The notes under the pieces are model-generated. The model was given only the letters and a program-made list of their open reading frames with translations. It had not been told where the DNA came from and did no database searches. DNA of 54,282 nt from Methanotrichaceae archaeon (lineage in GTDB: Archaea; Halobacteriota; Methanosarcinia; Methanotrichales; Methanotrichaceae): positions 1 to 54,282 of the forward strand of contig JAFGMR010000090.1 in assembly GCA_016927425.1 (NCBI GenBank). The letters are read 5' to 3'. Numbering within the stretch: position 1 is the stretch's first letter; every line of letters begins with the position of its first letter. The position numbers and the translations under genes are program-made. Positions 52,654 through 54,282 of the stretch are shown one piece after another.

Positions 52654-53724
52654 ATGACAATCGCCATAATCCTTGGAACCCGGCCGGAGATCATCAAGAT
52701 GGCCCCCGTGATCCGCGAATGCAAGAGAAGGGATCTCGACTACGACGTCATCCACACAGGCCAGCACTACTCATACGAGATGGACAGGATCTTCTTCGAG
52801 CAGCTGGAGCTTCCACTGCCGGAGTACAACCTCGACGTGGGCTCAGGCAATCACGGCCTCCAGACGGGAAGGATCTTGGTTGAGGCAGAGAAGGTGCTGA
52901 TGGCCGAGCGACCGGATGTAGTCCTGGTGCAGGGGGACACCAACACGGTGATGGCAGGGGCCCTCGCGGCCTCCAAGCTGCATATAAAGGTGGGTCATGT
53001 GGAGGCCGGTCTTCGAAGCTTGGATCGCCGGATGCCTGAGGAGATCAACCGAATCGTAGCGGATCATGTCTCGGATTATCTCTTTCCCCCTACGGAGATC
53101 TCAAAGCAGAATCTGCTTAAAGAGGGAATTTCCGAGGCAAAGATCAACGTCGTCGGCAATACGATCGTGGACTCGGTCTACCAGAACAGGGCGATTGCCA
53201 GCCGGAAGGTAAACATGTTAAAAGAGCTCGGGCTCGATCCGAAGGGGTACTTCCTGGTGACCGCTCACAGGGCGGAGAACGTGGATGATCGAAGCAGGCT
53301 TGGAGAGATCATCAGGGGCCTCGAGCTCGTCGGATCCGAGTTCTCAGCTCCGGTGGTATTTCCCATGCACCCCCGGACCCGGAAGATGGTACAGGAGTTC
53401 GGATTGCATCTCGACGGCATTCGGGCGATAGAACCCCTGGGCTTCCTGGAGTTTCTGCAGCTGGAGGCAGAATCCCGGCTGATCTTGACCGACTCCGGAG
53501 GGGTGCAAGAGGAGGCCTGCATCCTCGGCGTTCCATGCGTGACTCTGCGGGATAACACGGAGAGGCCGGAGACCGTCGAAGTTGGGGCTAATCTGCTGGT
53601 TGGGGCCCTGAGCGGGAGGATTCTAGAAGGGGTGCGGGGGATGATGGATGCGGAGAACGGGTGGAGGAATCCCTTTGGGGAAGGAAGGGCTGGGGAGATG
53701 ATCGTGGAGCTGGTGGGGTCGTGA
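52654..53724 (+). CDS. wecB: UDP-N-acetylglucosamine 2-epimerase (non-hydrolysing)
   Basis: 356 residues. Interconverts UDP-GlcNAc and UDP-ManNAc. N-terminal IILGTRPEIIKMAPVI, then HTGQHYSYEMDRIFFEQL, VQGDTNTVMAGALAA, GHVEAGLRS and LTDSGGVQEEA are all present. It is intact and separate from the NeuC-like enzyme of the glycan cluster, so it supports a ManNAc-containing glycan independent of the nonulosonic acid. It is followed by a damaged glycosyltransferase. Confidence 0.95.
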   Translation: MTIAIILGTRPEIIKMAPVIRECKRRDLDYDVIHTGQHYSYEMDRIFFEQLELPLPEYNLDVGSGNHGLQTGRILVEAEKVLMAERPDVVLVQGDTNTVMAGALAASKLHIKVGHVEAGLRSLDRRMPEEINRIVADHVSDYLFPPTEISKQNLLKEGISEAKINVVGNTIVDSVYQNRAIASRKVNMLKELGLDPKGYFLVTAHRAENVDDRSRLGEIIRGLELVGSEFSAPVVFPMHPRTRKMVQEFGLHLDGIRAIEPLGFLEFLQLEAESRLILTDSGGVQEEACILGVPCVTLRDNTERPETVEVGANLLVGALSGRILEGVRGMMDAENGWRNPFGEGRAGEMIVELVGS

Positions 53725-53872
53725 AGGGGCTCCATGCGTCGTCTTCTGTCATTTGAATGAAGGCTTTGAAACCCTTTGGCTGGATCGTGGCCTTGGAGGA
53801 TTCGTAGTCTTCAGGATTCCAACACGTATCAGAGATTCAGGATCATGGTTTCGCATTACAGGAGAGGTTGAG

Positions 53873-54282
53873 ATGAGCCTTATCACCGCAATCCTCCCCG
53901 CCTACAACGAGCGGCTCCGGGGGAGCGTCGTCCTCCGGGCCCGAAAGCCACGCCAGCTGGCGCCCTGACGACGGCAGCTCGGACCGCACAGCGGAGGTTG
54001 CGGCCCTCGCGGACGCGGAGGTGCTGCGCCGGGGGGGGAGCAAGGAGGCGGCGCTGCGGACGGGGTTTGCGGCGGTTGATGGGGCTGACGTGATTGTGAC
54101 GATCGACACGGATGGGCAGCACTCGCTTACTGATGTAAGCTCGAGCTGTGCCCCTCTCGGCGCACAGCACGATCCATCGGACATCCCGAAGCTTGTGGCG
54201 CCGATTCTCGCGGGCGAGGCGGAGATGGTGAACGGCAGCCGCTACCTGAACGGGAACAAGAAGGACACGCCGCTGTACCGCC
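53873..54282 (+). pseudogene. Family-2 glycosyltransferase, frameshifted, right end outside window
   Basis: From ATG 53873 the chain reads MSLITAILPAYNE then RGSVVLRAR, the start of a dolichol-phosphate-mannose-synthase-like GT2, and stops at 53966. The homology resumes in another frame at PDDGSSDRTAEVAA, then AALRTGF, VIVTIDTDGQH, and after a 48-nt insertion DPSDIPKLVAPI and VNGSRYLNG. About 22 nt separate the blocks where about 27 are expected. A 12-bp palindrome (CGCCAGCTGGCG, 53951-53962) sits at the break. Pseudogene unless the base-calls are wrong. Confidence 0.65.
54123..54170 (+). repeat. 48-nt in-frame insertion with two hairpins
   Basis: Separates DTDGQH from DPSDIPKLV in the GT2 gene; these are adjacent in normal family members. 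It contains GCTTAC-TGAT-GTAAGC (54125-54140) and GCTGTGC / GCACAGC (54145-54151 and 54162-54168). CAGCAC occurs directly before it (54117-54122) and again at its end (54165-54170), like a target-site duplication. It encodes 16 residues without a stop. Confidence 0.7.

Overview
The window reads as chromosome of an aceticlastic methanogenic archaeon, most likely Methanothrix (Methanosaeta) or a close relative. The evidence is three tandem AMP-forming acetyl-CoA synthetase genes (the acetate-activation route of that genus), an AceTr/SatP acetate-uptake protein, MfnA, an archaeal-type threonyl-tRNA synthetase, a geranylgeranyl-reductase-type lipid enzyme, PEP synthase, and archaeal expression signals (TATA boxes, GGAGG-type ribosome sites, oligo-T ends). 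Genus assignment is inference from gene content; no 16S gene is present.

Layout. 1-6458: three acs genes on the minus strand, the first running off the left edge. Each has a long leader, AT-rich palindromes near the promoter and, where visible, a hairpin terminator overlapping the stop codon. 6739-13542 (minus): a MiaB-like tRNA methylthiotransferase and an AI-2E-type permease, then a TrpD-like phosphoribosyltransferase, a zinc alcohol dehydrogenase, an archaeal CobT-like protein and MoeA. 13744-22743: ppsA and mfnA, amt and glnK, a geranylgeranyl reductase (minus), and an alanine dehydrogenase / DUF1638 / thioredoxin operon. 22809-27441: a small secreted repeat protein, a PGF-CTERM surface protein and a MacB/LolCDE-like ABC exporter. 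27581-39329: a surface-glycan locus with a Wzx flippase, a complete legionaminic-acid-type (nonulosonic acid) pathway, two glycosyltransferases and AsnB. 39759-43585: acetate transporter, papain-like peptidase, DUF255 thioredoxin-fold protein. 44082-47389: a four-gene operon (RLAN-like protein, RimK-like ATP-grasp, CxxCxxCC protein, GCS2 ligase) that looks like an uncharacterised amide- or peptide-bond-forming system. 47555-51310: thrS, an acylphosphatase/coiled-coil protein, a secreted protein and a winged-helix regulator. 51747-54282: a decayed HepT-MntA toxin-antitoxin pair, a non-hydrolysing UDP-GlcNAc 2-epimerase and a damaged family-2 glycosyltransferase at the right edge.

How the parts connect. 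Acetate enters through SatP and is activated by the Acs enzymes; ppsA provides PEP for gluconeogenesis, and PEP is also the co-substrate of the NeuB-type synthase. Amt/GlnK, alanine dehydrogenase and AsnB handle nitrogen. The glycan locus, exporter and secreted proteins build the cell surface.

The most interesting signals are: (1) the split RLAN/ATP-grasp/GCS2 amidoligase operon; (2) a structured dispersed repeat of about 138 nt in two intergenic regions; (3) a HepT toxin remnant whose catalytic arginine codon appears to have become TGA; (4) a 71-nt tandem duplication that truncates a glycosyltransferase and uncouples it from neuA; (5) a 48-nt two-hairpin in-frame insertion in a glycosyltransferase; (6) a secreted protein made of 34-residue aromatic repeats. 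All family calls come from reading motifs by eye; no database search was run.
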